46,619 bases of DNA from Halobacillus aidingensis (GTDB lineage Bacteria > Bacillota > Bacilli > Bacillales > Halobacillaceae). The translations under genes were made by a program, and so were the position numbers. The stretch lies in contig NZ_FNIZ01000029.1 in assembly GCF_900104185.1 (NCBI RefSeq), forward strand, positions 1 to 46,619, in the 5' to 3' direction. Each line of letters opens with the position of its first letter. Positions within the stretch are counted from its first letter, which is position 1. Positions 32,898-40,888 of the stretch are shown one piece after another. The notes under the pieces are model-generated. The model was not told the DNA's origin and ran no database searches. It saw nothing but the letters and a program-made list of their open reading frames with translations.

Positions 32898-33436
32898 TTC
32901 TCATCTTTGACTGTCGTTTTCCATTCGCCCTGATCGGTCCCGCGTCGGTCCAGCTTGACAGTCCACTGATCGGATTCTTCATCAAAGGAAAGTAGCGAAA
33001 CGATCAACACATCTGTCTGCTCTGGTTCTGTTTCGGACAAAGCTGTAGAGAGAGCTTCGGATGCTTTTAAGTCCGCTCCCTGGACTTCACTCATTTCAAG
33101 CTCCTGGACTTTTTCAGCCGTGGCTTGTTCAGGGTAGGACTCAGCGATATCCCCGTCTACCCAGACCTCGACCTGTTTGCCGACCCATAAACCTTCAGGA
33201 GCTCCGGAGACCCACATGGCCCGTCCTTCATCCCCTGATCCATCATCCATCGGTGTGACAACAAGGATCCTGTCATCGTCCTGATCCATGACAAATCCGC
33301 TCATGTCCGGATCGGATGCTTCTGCTTCCACTTCATTCTGGTCTACTTCTTCTGTCTCTGACAGTCCACATGCACTAAGGGATAAAGAGAAAACCATGAA
33401 CATACCAAGCATCCATCTCATTTTCATCTTTCTCAC
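32894..33436 (-). CDS. Putative lipoprotein with DUF3221-like region
   Basis: 180 aa. It has a type II signal peptide with lipobox LSAC after a hydrophobic stretch (FMVFSLSLSACG), followed by a very acidic region rich in Glu and Asp as expected for a halophile surface protein. A GFVMDQDDDRILVV segment (about 50-62) resembles DUF3221/YobA-type lipoproteins. Its activity is unknown. It lies opposite to the thiamine genes and its promoter faces the TPP riboswitch region. The initiator is chosen after a GTGTGAGAAAG site, which is weak; the second Met of MRKMKMR is possible. Confidence 0.65.
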   Translation of the reverse strand: MRKMKMRWMLGMFMVFSLSLSACGLSETEEVDQNEVEAEASDPDMSGFVMDQDDDRILVVTPMDDGSGDEGRAMWVSGAPEGLWVGKQVEVWVDGDIAESYPEQATAEKVQELEMSEVQGADLKASEALSTALSETEPEQTDVLIVSLLSFDEESDQWTVKLDRRGTDQGEWKTTVKDEK

Positions 33437-33540
33437 ACTCCTTATCTACTTTGTTGACGTTTGAACGGGAGGAAAAGTTTCACATGACAGAAACATCCAA
33501 CTTTGTTATGATGAAAATCACCAAGCGAATAAGTTTATGA

Positions 33541-33640
33541 AACTACTAGGGGGGCCTGAATGGGCTGAGAGGAAAGCGAGCAAGCTTTCTGACTCTTACG
33601 AACCTGATCTGGTTAATACCAGCGGAGGGAAGTAGTCTGA
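33541..33640 (+). ncRNA. TPP riboswitch (thi box) upstream of thiW
   Basis: The THI-box core is complete: AGGGGGGC and GGCTGAGAGG (P2/P3 side), a variable stem ending ACTCTT, then ACCTGATCTGGTTAATACC and AGCGGAGGGAAGTAGT. It precedes a terminator hairpin at 33671-33700 and then thiW, so thiamine pyrophosphate should cause premature termination. Confidence 0.95.
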
Positions 33641-33670
33641 CGATACGTGTATCGACTTACTGCATACCAG

Positions 33671-33700
33671 GCCAGGTCCTCTAAGGATCTGGCTTTTTTT
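33671..33700 (+). terminator. Riboswitch-controlled terminator before thiW
   Basis: GCCAGGTCC (33671-33679) and GGATCTGGC (33685-33693) form a stem followed by TTTTTTT. Its position 30 bp after the riboswitch core fits a transcription-attenuation expression platform. Confidence 0.85.
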
Positions 33701-33741
33701 ATTTGGTTCCATTCAGATCCTGTACGGAAAGGTGGTGAAAG

Positions 33742-34230
33742 ATGAGAAACACAAAGATACTCACAACGATGGCCGTGCTTATTGCCGTTGGAACGCTTGG
33801 AGCCCAATTTCTCTGGTTTCCGGCTGGAATTGCGAAAGCTTATCCTGTCCAGCATGCGGTTAATGTAGTCGCGGCGGTGGTGCTTGGACCCGTCCCGGCG
33901 GTCATGATTGCTTTTGTTATCGGGCTCTTACGTTTCTTATTAGGGCTCGGCACCCTTCTTGCTTTTCCGGGCGGAATGTTCGGTGCATTACTGGCAGGGC
34001 TTTGTTATCGATTCTATGAAAGAAAAAGGTCTGCGGTGATTGGTGAAGTTTTAGGTACTGGAGTCATAGGGGCTTTGGCATCTGTTCCGATTGCGCACGT
34101 CCTGATGGGAAGTTCAACAGGTGTTTTCGCGTTTGTTCCTTCTTTTGTCGTAAGCAGTGTCTCGGGGGCTTTCATTGCTACCTTCATTTTATCACGAGTG
34201 AAAGTTGAAAATATGATCTTACAACCATAA
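33742..34230 (+). CDS. thiW: ECF transporter S component ThiW (thiazole/thiamine precursor uptake)
   Basis: 162 aa with about five membrane helices and the ThiW pattern TLGAQFLWFPAGIAKAYPVQHAVNVVAAVVLGP. The family imports the thiazole moiety of thiamine with an ECF module not present in this window. AAAGGTGG precedes the ATG. It is flanked on both sides by TPP riboswitches, so it is controlled separately from the tenA-thiDME genes. Confidence 0.9.
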   Translation: MRNTKILTTMAVLIAVGTLGAQFLWFPAGIAKAYPVQHAVNVVAAVVLGPVPAVMIAFVIGLLRFLLGLGTLLAFPGGMFGALLAGLCYRFYERKRSAVIGEVLGTGVIGALASVPIAHVLMGSSTGVFAFVPSFVVSSVSGAFIATFILSRVKVENMILQP

Positions 34231-34237
34231 TACACGG

Positions 34238-34335
34238 AAACTGCTAGGGGCGCGAGTATTCGCTGAGATAAGGAGACATTCCTTGGTCCCTCAATACCTG
34301 ATCCGGGTCATGCCGGCGGAGGGAAGTAGTAAGAA
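34238..34335 (+). ncRNA. Second TPP riboswitch, upstream of tenA
   Basis: Core motifs CTAGGGGCGC, GCTGAGATAAGG, ACCTGATCCGGGTCATGCC and GGCGGAGGGAAGTAGT are in order. No hairpin with a T run follows before tenA (start 34384), in contrast to the first riboswitch. Control may therefore be at the ribosome site (TAGGAGG near 34369-34376), but the alternative pairing was not resolved. Confidence 0.93.
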
Positions 34336-34383
34336 TCCCCTTCTGTCCTCTAGTAGCTTCCGAGAATAATAGGAGGCTCTATC

Positions 34384-35070
34384 ATGTCTTTTTCCAATCA
34401 ATTAAGAAAAGAAAATCAGGATATCTATCAAAAAATCTTCACTCATCCCTTTATCCAGGGTATCGGAAAAGGGGATGTTCCAAAAGAAGCATTGATTCAC
34501 TATATCAAGGCTGATTATGAGTATTTGAATGCCTTTATGCACGTCTATGGAATCGCCATTTCCAAATCTCCGGGAAGGGAAGACATTCAACTGTTTAACG
34601 AACAAATCGATTTTGTGTTAAACAGTGAGGTTCACCCTCACAACAATTTTTGTGAACAGATTGGCGTTACCTATGAAGAACTGCAAGGATATCCATTGCC
34701 GCCAACCGCTGATCACTATATCAAACATATGCTTTTTCATGCCCACCATGGAGGCATTGGTGAAATATTAGCAGCTTTGCTTCCGTGCCCGTGGACCTAT
34801 TATGAAATCGGAGTCGAACTAATGAACAGCTATCAGCCGGGATCTGATCATCCTTTTCTCCCTTGGATCGAATTTTATGCTGATGCGGAAGTGAAGAGTC
34901 TGACAGCGGTGTTGTGTGAACGACTTGATCAGCATGCCGAACATGCGTCTGAATCGGAAAAGTGGCGTATGAGAGAAGCCTTCCGTAAAAGTTGTCAGCT
35001 GGAGTATGCCTTTTGGGATATGGCTTACACACAAGAGCAATGGCCTTGTGAAAAGGAGGGTGTGAAATGA
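34384..35070 (+). CDS. tenA: Aminopyrimidine aminohydrolase / thiaminase II TenA
   Basis: 228 aa all-helical TenA-family enzyme that salvages degraded thiamine pyrimidine. C135 in LLPCPWTYYEIG matches the catalytic Cys135 of B. subtilis TenA. Acidic residues YIKADYEYL and the C-terminal FWDMAYT are also present. TAGGAGG precedes the ATG by 8 bp. It is the first gene of a tight operon and overlaps thiD by 4 bp. Together with thiD, thiM and thiE it makes up a salvage pathway; no thiC, thiG or thiO is present here. Confidence 0.93.
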   Translation: MSFSNQLRKENQDIYQKIFTHPFIQGIGKGDVPKEALIHYIKADYEYLNAFMHVYGIAISKSPGREDIQLFNEQIDFVLNSEVHPHNNFCEQIGVTYEELQGYPLPPTADHYIKHMLFHAHHGGIGEILAALLPCPWTYYEIGVELMNSYQPGSDHPFLPWIEFYADAEVKSLTAVLCERLDQHAEHASESEKWRMREAFRKSCQLEYAFWDMAYTQEQWPCEKEGVK

Positions 35071-35879
35071 GACAAGTCTCATGTACGTTGACGATTGCCG
35101 GGACCGATCCTAGCGGTGGTGCGGGTATTCAGGCAGACTTGAAAACTTTTCAGGAGTTGAAAAGTTATGGCATGAGTGTTGTGACATCAGTCGTTTCGCA
35201 AAATACGACAGGAGTGAAAGATGTTCATCACCTGCCGGAAAATTTCATTATGAGTCAGCTGAAAGCTATTTCTGAGGATATGCCTGTCCAGGCACTGAAA
35301 ACAGGGATGATTGCCAACAAGAAAATGATGAAAGTCATCAGTGAATGGTTGGATGAGGTGGATGCTCCGTACGTCATGGATCCTGTCATGGTTGCCCAGA
35401 GTGGGGACCCTTTGATTGAAAAAGAAGATCAACGTTATTTGAAAAAATATCTTGTACCAAAGACAGCGCTCGTCACGCCTAACATCCCTGAAACGGAAGT
35501 GCTTGTTGGAGGGATAATTGAAACAGAAGCGGATATGAGAGAAGCGGCCGAAGTGATCGTGAAAGACTTAGGCGCGGGTGCGGCCCTTGTCAAAGGGGGC
35601 CATCTCAATGGAAGAGCGGTTGATTTTTTATATGATGGGCAGCGGTTTCATGAATTTGAATCCGAACGTATTGATTCTTCCAATACACACGGGACAGGTT
35701 GTACGTATTCTGCAGCCATTACGGCATACTTGAGTCAGGGACACGCTTTGCCACAAGCCGTCAAAGAAGCGAAACACTTTGTAACAGAGGCGATCCGCCA
35801 TTCCTTCGATCTAGGAAAAGGAAGTGGCCCGACCAATCATTTTGCTTTGCGTGAGGAGGTTTTCAACCAATGGCTGTAA
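35067..35879 (+). CDS. thiD: Hydroxymethylpyrimidine/phosphomethylpyrimidine kinase
   Basis: 270 aa ribokinase-fold kinase. The start motif is TIAGTDPSGGAGIQADLKTF, the middle has YVMDPVMVAQSGDPL, and the anion-hole/catalytic Asp is in NTHGTGCTYSAAI. It phosphorylates HMP to HMP-PP for thiamine synthesis. It overlaps tenA by 4 bp and thiM by 10 bp. The AGGAGG for thiM lies within its last codons. Confidence 0.93.
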   Translation: MRQVSCTLTIAGTDPSGGAGIQADLKTFQELKSYGMSVVTSVVSQNTTGVKDVHHLPENFIMSQLKAISEDMPVQALKTGMIANKKMMKVISEWLDEVDAPYVMDPVMVAQSGDPLIEKEDQRYLKKYLVPKTALVTPNIPETEVLVGGIIETEADMREAAEVIVKDLGAGAALVKGGHLNGRAVDFLYDGQRFHEFESERIDSSNTHGTGCTYSAAITAYLSQGHALPQAVKEAKHFVTEAIRHSFDLGKGSGPTNHFALREEVFNQWL

Positions 35880-36628
35880 ATGTTATCGACAGAGTGAGAG
35901 AACAACGCCCACTGATCCATCACATCACGAATGCGGTCGTCATGAATTTCACAGCGAACGGACTTCTAGCATTCGGAGGATCACCGATAATGGCCAATGC
36001 CAAGCAGGAGGTTGCAGAGGTCACCCGATTGTCTCAAGGGCTGTTATTGAATATAGGGACGCTTCATGAAAACCAGGTGGAAGCGATGATTCTTGCAGGA
36101 AGAGCAGCAAATGAGATCGGCATCCCGGTCGTCCTCGATCCTGTTGGCGCTCCTGCAACCCGCTATCGTTCAGGCGTATGCCAGCGGATTTTGCAGGAGG
36201 TGAAGCTGACCGTCATTAAAGGAAATGCCGGTGAACTCGCCCACCTCGTCGATCAGGATGTGGATACGAAAGGCGTAGATTCTACAGGGGAAGCTGACGC
36301 TGAAGCCATCGTTCGTCTAGTTGCAGAAAAGTATCAGACCGGAGCCGTCTGTACAGGGGAAAAGGATGTCGGATGTATCGACAAGGACGTTTTTGTCAAT
36401 GAAACTGGACACCCTCTCCTTGCTCAAATTACAGGATCCGGCTGTTTGCTGGGTTCCTTGCTCACAGCAAGCTTAACGGTAGAAGGTAATCCTAAAGAAA
36501 AGGTTCTAGCAACATTAAGTCATTATGGACGGGCGGCAGAACAAGCAGCGGATCACCCTGATGTCAAAGGTCCAGGGACATTCATTCCAAGGTTTGTCGA
36601 TGCTTTAGCCATGGGGGCTGAAAAATGA
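35870..36628 (+). CDS. thiM: Hydroxyethylthiazole kinase
   Basis: 252 aa. It phosphorylates hydroxyethylthiazole, the salvaged thiazole half. N-terminal PLIHHITNAVVMNFTANGLLAFG, the PVVLDPVGA strand and the ATP-binding TGSGCLLGSLL are the ThiM signatures. An AGGAGG site within thiD precedes the ATG. It overlaps thiE by 4 bp, so the salvaged thiazole phosphate and HMP-PP are made and joined by one translational unit. Confidence 0.93.
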   Translation: MAVNVIDRVREQRPLIHHITNAVVMNFTANGLLAFGGSPIMANAKQEVAEVTRLSQGLLLNIGTLHENQVEAMILAGRAANEIGIPVVLDPVGAPATRYRSGVCQRILQEVKLTVIKGNAGELAHLVDQDVDTKGVDSTGEADAEAIVRLVAEKYQTGAVCTGEKDVGCIDKDVFVNETGHPLLAQITGSGCLLGSLLTASLTVEGNPKEKVLATLSHYGRAAEQAADHPDVKGPGTFIPRFVDALAMGAEK

Positions 36629-37239
36629 AAGCTTCTACCCTTAGAAAATACTTCGTTATGGGCAGCCAAAACTGTAACAAAGATCCCTTGAGCATTTTGG
36701 ATGAAGCGATTAAAGCTGGAATCACGTGCTTTCAATATAGGGAAAAAGGAGAAGGCGCTCTAACTGGAGAAGCGAAGTACAGTCTCGGTCATAAGCTGCG
36801 CCAACGTTGTGCTGAAGCGGGTATTTTATTTATCGTCAACGATGACGTTGAACTTTTTGATGTGCTTAAGGCTGATGGAATCCATGTGGGGCAGAGTGAT
36901 CGTAGTGTGAATGAAATCCGCTCCAACTATCCAGATACCATCATTGGATTATCTGTATCCGATCGCACTGAATTAGAACAGAGTCCGGTCAATCTTGTCG
37001 ACTATTTAGGTGTTGGACCGATGTACAGAACAACGACGAAGACAGACGCCAACCCTGTAGCAGGTCCTGAATGGGTGAAGATCGTCAAACGGGAGTATCC
37101 AAACATGCCCGTAGTCGGGATTGGGGGGATCCATCCCGGAAATGCTGGTAAAGTAATAGAAGCGGGAGCGGACGGTGTCGCTGTCATTTCAGCTATTACC
37201 CAAGCTGTGGACATGTCTTCTGTCGTAAAATCTCTATAA
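36625..37239 (+). CDS. thiE: Thiamine-phosphate synthase
   Basis: 204 aa TIM-barrel enzyme that joins HMP-PP and thiazole phosphate. ThiE hallmarks are FQYREKGEG, VNDDVELFDVLKADGIHVGQSD, GPMYRTTTKTDA and VVGIGGI. It is the last gene of the operon, overlapping thiM. It ends just before a hairpin shared with the opposing threonine-synthase-like gene. Confidence 0.93.
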   Translation: MKASTLRKYFVMGSQNCNKDPLSILDEAIKAGITCFQYREKGEGALTGEAKYSLGHKLRQRCAEAGILFIVNDDVELFDVLKADGIHVGQSDRSVNEIRSNYPDTIIGLSVSDRTELEQSPVNLVDYLGVGPMYRTTTKTDANPVAGPEWVKIVKREYPNMPVVGIGGIHPGNAGKVIEAGADGVAVISAITQAVDMSSVVKSL

Positions 37240-37244
37240 AACAT

Positions 37245-37277
37245 AAGGAACTCATGCCTGTCATGAGTTCCTTTTAT
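37245..37277. terminator. Bidirectional terminator between thiE and the threonine-synthase-like gene
   Basis: AAGGAACTCATG (37245-37256) and CATGAGTTCCTT (37262-37273) are perfect arms. The plus-strand T run serves thiE. The stop codon of the minus-strand gene lies inside the stem. Confidence 0.88.
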
Positions 37278-38508
37278 CGTTATCCGAGGGATTTATGGTT
37301 CCCAGACTATCCCCTGGTTGAAGAACAGGAATATCGACCTGAACCGTATCCGGATACTTAATCCCTGCTCCTGTATTGAGTACGACCACTTCGTCCTCGG
37401 CGGTAATCCAGTTTTCTGATCTTAACTTTCTGGCAGCAGCAAATGCTGCAGCTCCTTCTGGGCAGACGAAGGCTCCTTCTTTTTGGGCGATTCTTTTTTG
37501 TTCTTCCAAAAGTTCATGATCGCTAACGGCTGCCGCACATCCGCCTGTATCATATAAAGCGTCAAGGACGAGAAAATCCCCGATCGCCTTTGGAACATTG
37601 ATACCGAACGCAATCGTCTCGGAATCCTTCCAGAATGATGATTCCCTTTGTCCTTGCTGCCATGCTTCCACAATCGGAGCACAGCCTTCAGATTGGACAG
37701 CTACAAGCCTTGGCATCTGGTCTTTGGTGATCCAGCCAAGTTCCTGTAATTCTCTCAGTGCTTTATGAATGCCAATCAAACCGACGCCGCCACCTGTCGG
37801 ATAGAGGATGACATCTGGAACGTTCCATCCTAATTGTTCGGCAATCTCAAGCCCCATCGTTTTCTTTCCTTCAATTCTGTATGGTTCTTTTAATGTAGAC
37901 ACATCGTAGAGCTCAGATTTTTCTACAGCTTCCGCCACGATTTTTCCGGCATCGCTAATCAGTCCATCCACGAGGAAAAGATTGGCCCCTGATAATGCAC
38001 ATTCGTTACGGGTGATTTTCGGGGCATCGAAAGGCATGACGATGGTCGATTCCATTGATGCTCTTGAAGCGTATAAGGACCAGGCTGCTCCAGCATTGCC
38101 ATTGGTGGGCATAGCGAGTTCTTTCACTCCCAGCTCTTTTGCTTTAGATACACCGACCGCAGCTCCTCTTGCTTTGAACGATCCGGTAGGGATGATGCCT
38201 TCATCTTTCATATGCATTTTGCGGATATTCATATCTGTCTGAAGGGTTGGTAAAGGGATTAACGGACTCATGCCTTCTCCCAAAGAAGTTTTATATGTAG
38301 GATCCTGGAGTGGTAATAGTTCATGGTAACGCCAAAGGTCTGGGGTTCTCTCTTTCAGTTGCTTAGGGGACCACAACTTTTTCAGACTGTCTAAATCATA
38401 GCTTACAAGTAAAGGAGAACCGCATGTACAGAGGTGCTGAGGTTCACTGGCTTTATAGGTTTCTTCACATTTCGGGCAGTACAAATGAGATAAGTAACTG
38501 TATGTCAT
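37261..38508 (-). CDS. Threonine synthase-like PLP enzyme with N-terminal zinc ribbon
   Basis: 415 aa from ATG 38508, chosen because GAAGGAGG lies 6 bp upstream; the ATG two codons earlier abuts that site. An N-terminal zinc knuckle CPKC with CTCG (about 10-30) is followed by a fold-type II PLP core with lysine in IPTGSFKARGAAVG, NGNAGAAWSLYASRA and YPTGGGVGLIG. Threonine synthases of this longer class convert phosphohomoserine to threonine. No thrB or hom is beside it, but a homoserine dehydrogenase lies 5 kb downstream on the other strand. It is divergent from doeA, so it may be part of ectoine-carbon metabolism; that is inference. A cysteate synthase or other relative is possible. Confidence 0.78.
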   Translation of the reverse strand: MTYSYLSHLYCPKCEETYKASEPQHLCTCGSPLLVSYDLDSLKKLWSPKQLKERTPDLWRYHELLPLQDPTYKTSLGEGMSPLIPLPTLQTDMNIRKMHMKDEGIIPTGSFKARGAAVGVSKAKELGVKELAMPTNGNAGAAWSLYASRASMESTIVMPFDAPKITRNECALSGANLFLVDGLISDAGKIVAEAVEKSELYDVSTLKEPYRIEGKKTMGLEIAEQLGWNVPDVILYPTGGGVGLIGIHKALRELQELGWITKDQMPRLVAVQSEGCAPIVEAWQQGQRESSFWKDSETIAFGINVPKAIGDFLVLDALYDTGGCAAAVSDHELLEEQKRIAQKEGAFVCPEGAAAFAAARKLRSENWITAEDEVVVLNTGAGIKYPDTVQVDIPVLQPGDSLGTINPSDNDKRNS

Positions 38509-38696
38509 CTTCATCCTCCTTCTATCCGGTTATTCGTATCTTAACATAAGAAGTCGATCGAGAGGTTCATGGCGACATTGTATTAAGGACATCTCCAAAA
38601 CTTCATACACTTTTTACATTACAAGAAAAAATATCTTTGAATACAATGAAAGTACAGTCGTTTAAAAATTCAGATAACTAGCGCGGAGGGGATGAA

Positions 38697-39899
38697 ATGG
38701 TTCTTCCTTTTGACATTTTAGAGTATCACCAGCGTTTGCAGAAAACGAAGAAACGCATGGCTGATCAAGGAATTGACGTGCTTTTGATTACAGACCCGGC
38801 AAACATGAATTACCTTTCTGGTTATGATGCCTGGTCTTTTTATGTACACCAAATGCTTGTGATTATCATTGATGAGCCGCAGCCGCTTTGGATTGGTCGT
38901 TACCAGGATGCAAACGGTGCAAGGGTGACCACGTGGATCTATGATGAGAATGTCATTGCCTACCCTGACTACTTTGTTCATTCAGACGTTTATCACCCGA
39001 TGGATTTTATAGCAGATATCCTCCTTCAGATCGGTCAAGGAAAAAGGAAGATCGGCGTTGAGATGGATCATTACTACTTTACGGCCAAAGCTCTGGAAAG
39101 GTTGAAAAGAGGATTGCCGAATGCCACCTTCCAAGATGCGACCCTGCTTGTGAATCGTGTCCGTATCGTTAAGTCTGATCAAGAAATCGAATATATGAAG
39201 AGGGCAGCTCAAATTGCGGACCTAGCAATGACTAAAGGCGTGGAAAGCGTTTATCCAGGGGTTCGGGAGTGCGATACCGCGGCCGAAATTTACTATCACA
39301 TGGTCAGAGGGACCCCGGATTTCGGTGGGGAATATCCGGCGATTGTTCCACTGCTTCCGACCGGGGATCATACGTCCATTCCACATCTTACCTGGTCAGA
39401 CCGGCCTTTCGTAAAAGGAAATGCTGTCATCATCGAACTGGCCGGGTGTTATAAGCGCTACCATGTTCCTCTTGCCCGTACCGTTTCCATCGGAGAACCG
39501 AATGAAAAAATGAAACAAGTCGCCCCGGTCGTTTTGGAAGGGATTCAGAATGTCCTCGACTTTGCAAAGCCTGGGGTGACTTGTGGAGAACTTGAAGAAG
39601 TTTGGAGAAAGAGTATTAAGAAACACGGTTTTGAAAAAGAAGCCCGTTTAGGTTATTCCGTCGGTCTCAATTATCCGCCAGATTGGGGAGAACATACGGC
39701 GAGCATCCGAAAAGGTGATTCGACTGTCCTGGAACCCAATATGACGTTCCATTTGATTCCGGCGTTATGGTTCGATACGGACGGAATCGAAATCAGTGAA
39801 ACATTCAAGGTCACAGAATCTGGGAGTGAGCGGTTCACCACTTATCCGCAGGAGTTAATCATACGTGATCATATGGATTTAAGCGGCCAGATCAGCTGA
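38697..39899 (+). CDS. doeA: Ectoine hydrolase DoeA (EutD), M24 family
   Basis: 400 aa pita-bread-fold protein of the Xaa-Pro peptidase family. It opens the ectoine ring to N-acetyl-diaminobutyrate. Recognisable are ITDPANMNYLSGYDAWSFYV near the N-terminus, YPAIVPLLPTGDHTSIPHLTWSDRP, and PDWGEHTASIRKGD. The two Asp ligands of metal-dependent M24 enzymes appear replaced (VIIELAGCYKRYHVPLARTV), as expected for the ectoine hydrolases. GCGGAGGGG precedes the ATG. It heads the block doeA-eutC-PLP enzyme-deacetylase-hom-ALDH, all on the plus strand with small gaps or overlaps. Confidence 0.88.
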   Translation: MVLPFDILEYHQRLQKTKKRMADQGIDVLLITDPANMNYLSGYDAWSFYVHQMLVIIIDEPQPLWIGRYQDANGARVTTWIYDENVIAYPDYFVHSDVYHPMDFIADILLQIGQGKRKIGVEMDHYYFTAKALERLKRGLPNATFQDATLLVNRVRIVKSDQEIEYMKRAAQIADLAMTKGVESVYPGVRECDTAAEIYYHMVRGTPDFGGEYPAIVPLLPTGDHTSIPHLTWSDRPFVKGNAVIIELAGCYKRYHVPLARTVSIGEPNEKMKQVAPVVLEGIQNVLDFAKPGVTCGELEEVWRKSIKKHGFEKEARLGYSVGLNYPPDWGEHTASIRKGDSTVLEPNMTFHLIPALWFDTDGIEISETFKVTESGSERFTTYPQELIIRDHMDLSGQIS

Positions 39900-39913
39900 A
39901 GGAGGTATGGAAA

Positions 39914-40888
39914 ATCAGACTCTTTGAACGGAAAGACATTGAAAAAGTGATTCGCCTTGATACAGAACTTGTAGGGAAAATGGAAGAAGCCTTCACCTCA
40001 CTGGTGGAAAAAGAAATGACGATGCCACCGATCATGCGTGTAGATGTGCCGGATCATAATGGCGAAGTGGATATTAAATCCGCCTATATCAAAGGTGAAG
40101 ACAGTTTTGCTGTGAAGCTGTCTTCTGGATTTTTCAATAACCCCGCTATAGGGCTTCCGAGCGCGAACGGGCTCATGATTCTCATCAATAGTCGTACAGG
40201 AGAGCCACTCGCGGTATTGGCCGATGAAGGGCGGCTTACGGATTTGAGAACGGCGGCTGCCGGAGCGGTGGCTGCGAAATATGGAAGCAGGGACAACAGC
40301 CGGATTGCGGGGATCCTTGGTTCCGGGTCTCAAGCGCGTCTTCAACTTCAAGCGCTTATGCTGGTTCGACCGATTGAGCAGGTGTTCGTTTATGGGAGAA
40401 ATGATGAAAAAGCCTTTAACTTTAAACAAGTGATGGAGCAGAAAACAGGTCTTCATCTGACCGTCTGTGACTCAGTTGAGCAAGTCGTAGGAAAAAGCGA
40501 TCTTGTTGTAACGACGACACCGTCCAAGGAACCGTTGATCTACGGAGATTGGGTGAGGCCGGGACTTCATATAACGGCTATGGGCTCGGATGCAGAACAT
40601 AAGCAGGAACTGGATGCCACTGTTATGGGTAAAGCGGATGTTATTGTCTGCGATGTAAAAGATCAGTCCGCCCGTTTGGGAGAATTGCGCTCGTCACCGG
40701 AGCAGCAGGAACGTGCGATAGAACTGGGGGAAGTGACAAGTGGAAAACATTCGTTCCGACAATCAGATGAGGAGATTACGATTTGTGATTTAACAGGAAC
40801 GGGTGTGCAGGATACAGCCATTGCAAGACATGTATACCATCGACTATTAGCTTGGGAGGGCGTTAAGGATGAAAGACGCGAAGTTTAG
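39914..40888 (+). CDS. eutC: EutC, ornithine cyclodeaminase family; start anomalous
   Basis: About 324 aa if read from near 39914. It has a mu-crystallin/ornithine-cyclodeaminase fold with FNNPAIGLPSANGLMILI, TDLRTAAAGAVAAKYG, Rossmann GILGSGSQARLQLQAL and a C-terminal DLTGTGVQDTAIA. In ectoine degraders EutC works with EutA/EutB on hydroxyectoine. The family N-terminus (IRLFERKDIEKVIRLDTELV) is encoded in frame from 39914 onward, but the first in-frame start codon is GTG 39947. The AAGGAGG at 39899-39905 and ATG at 39907 would be in frame if one G of the TATGGAAA at 39906-39913 were absent. Coordinates are given from the ATC at 39914; a real frameshift, a rare start or a sequence error are all possible. 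Confidence 0.75.
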   Translation: MRLFERKDIEKVIRLDTELVGKMEEAFTSLVEKEMTMPPIMRVDVPDHNGEVDIKSAYIKGEDSFAVKLSSGFFNNPAIGLPSANGLMILINSRTGEPLAVLADEGRLTDLRTAAAGAVAAKYGSRDNSRIAGILGSGSQARLQLQALMLVRPIEQVFVYGRNDEKAFNFKQVMEQKTGLHLTVCDSVEQVVGKSDLVVTTTPSKEPLIYGDWVRPGLHITAMGSDAEHKQELDATVMGKADVIVCDVKDQSARLGELRSSPEQQERAIELGEVTSGKHSFRQSDEEITICDLTGTGVQDTAIARHVYHRLLAWEGVKDERREV

